Source: Woeseiaceae bacterium (GTDB lineage: Bacteria; Pseudomonadota; Gammaproteobacteria; Steroidobacterales; Woeseiaceae). From it: a DNA stretch of 64,000 bases. The first letter of the stretch is position 1, and each line of letters starts with the position of its first letter. Where the stretch lies: the NCBI GenBank assembly GCA_021773035.1, contig JAJFKU010000073.1, positions 1 through 64,000 on the forward strand, written 5' to 3'. Position numbers and translations under genes: made by a program. Positions 63,394 through 64,000 of the stretch are shown here, piece after piece. The notes under the pieces were generated by a model, which was not told the origin of the DNA, did not search any database, and was given only the letters and a program-made list of their open reading frames with translations.

Positions 63394-64000
63394 CCGACCG
63401 GTGTGGAAAAGTGGCGTAACCCTTGCAGTCATCGCGGGCTTTTGTACAGCGCTGGTGGCGTTGACGTGGCAACTCACCGCAGAACGTATTGAGGACAACA
63501 AGAAGCGGTGGCTCGAGCGCAGCCTGCAGCCCGCGCTCGCTGGCTTGTTCTTTGACAGCCCGGTAACGGAGTCGATGCGCACGATTCCTCCGCCAAACGA
63601 TCTGCCCGGCTCCGGCGCAGCAATCGTTTATCGCGTCTATGCGGGCGAAACTCCTGTTGCTGCCCTGTTTGTGGTCTCCGCCCGCGACGGCTATGCCGGC
63701 CCTATCCGATTGTTGATTGGCGTCGACATGGAGGGAACGGTCACGGGAATTCGAGTACTCGAACACCGTGAAACGCCCGGACTCGGCGATCGCGTTGAAA
63801 CGACAAAGTCGGACTGGGTACTGCAATTCGACGGTCGCTCGCTTAACAACCCCCAGCCCGGCAGCTGGGCAATCAAAGACGACGGCGGTGAATTTGATCA
63901 ACTAACCGGCGCATCGGTTACACCGCGCGCTATTGTCAAGGCGATCAAGGAGACACTAAGGTATTTTGAAACCAATGCTGCAGCGATATTCGCAACGCCG
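63386..64000 (+). CDS. rnfG: RnfG/RsxG subunit, partial at the window end
   Basis: The frame runs off the window after 205 codons and is absent from the ORF track for that reason. It starts VADRPVWKSGVTLAVIAGF, an anchor helix, and contains 'YAGPIRLLIGVDMEGTVTGI' and 'VLEHRETPGLGDRVE', hallmarks of FMN-binding RnfG/NqrC. The flavinylation motif Dxx(s/t)GAT appears as 'DQLTGASVTPRAIV', with Ser in place of the acceptor Thr. A GTG at 63377 is an alternative start. rnfE would be expected beyond the window. Confidence 0.92.
   Translation, partial: MADRPVWKSGVTLAVIAGFCTALVALTWQLTAERIEDNKKRWLERSLQPALAGLFFDSPVTESMRTIPPPNDLPGSGAAIVYRVYAGETPVAALFVVSARDGYAGPIRLLIGVDMEGTVTGIRVLEHRETPGLGDRVETTKSDWVLQFDGRSLNNPQPGSWAIKDDGGEFDQLTGASVTPRAIVKAIKETLRYFETNAAAIFATP

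Noticed and set aside
1-64000. CRISPR array or integron cassette array
   Set aside because: No regularly spaced repeats and no attC-like sites or integron integrase were found, although the small unlinked genes at 5-14 kb invite the idea.

Overview
The window looks like chromosomal DNA of a gammaproteobacterium. The inference rests on the synteny and content: divergent lptFG / pepA-holC-valS, hda with DUF2066, purMN, prfC, rimI with a family 4 uracil-DNA glycosylase, and metG followed by an rnfABCDG operon. The mix of core genes with PilT-type ATPases, MAPEG proteins and DUF6491 lipoproteins fits a marine, free-living heterotroph of the Woeseiales/Chromatiales kind, but the species cannot be read from the window.

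Region 1 (1-5.2 kb) is accessory DNA. It opens inside an IS3-family insertion sequence that has cut a trypsin-like protease gene, whose stop codon is the TGA of the IS terminus. A DinJ/YafQ toxin-antitoxin pair with a clear promoter follows. A 3' piece of tRNA-Glu (1748-1792) sits directly before a perfect terminator hairpin, and a second, 29/31 identical piece lies at 3077-3107. Between and around them are a DUF4349 lipoprotein gene and a minus-strand gene remnant. This looks like an old tRNA-targeted integration site.

Region 2 (5.2-14.7 kb) holds small, mostly unlinked genes on both strands: an orphan ClpS-like adaptor, an SDR enzyme, several lipoproteins or secreted proteins of unknown role, a leucine-rich repeat protein, two NTF2/MAPEG-type genes, an APH-family kinase and an outer-membrane barrel. 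One secreted-protein gene (7405-7905) is out of frame at two places, the second in or next to a four-copy GGAAAGGC repeat.

Region 3 (14.9-25.1 kb) carries a LytS/LytTR-type two-component pair, an S41 peptidase, a truncated MarR gene, a GDCCVxC protein, a GNAT enzyme, an EamA transporter, a small unknown gene behind a perfect Fur-box palindrome, and a transporter-aldo/keto reductase-RDD cluster.

Region 4 (25.1-52.8 kb) is mostly core: LPS export permeases (lptG, lptF), pepA-holC-valS, a MoxR-DUF58-transglutaminase operon, prfC, rimI-UDG, a phosphatidylserine-decarboxylase-like protein without its cleavage residues, proS, a lytic transglycosylase, arsC-wrbA, hda-perM-pgsA-like-DUF2066, purMN, dcd and the Mrp Fe-S carrier.

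Region 5 (53.0-64.0 kb) contains the most unusual operon: a HEAT-repeat/Ser-Thr kinase fusion followed at 8 and 4 bases by two different PilT-family ATPases. That suggests kinase-controlled pilus retraction. metG and rnfABCD plus a partial rnfG close the window. Gene packing is tight throughout, with many 1-4 base start/stop overlaps and three convergent pairs sharing the same four stop-codon bases.
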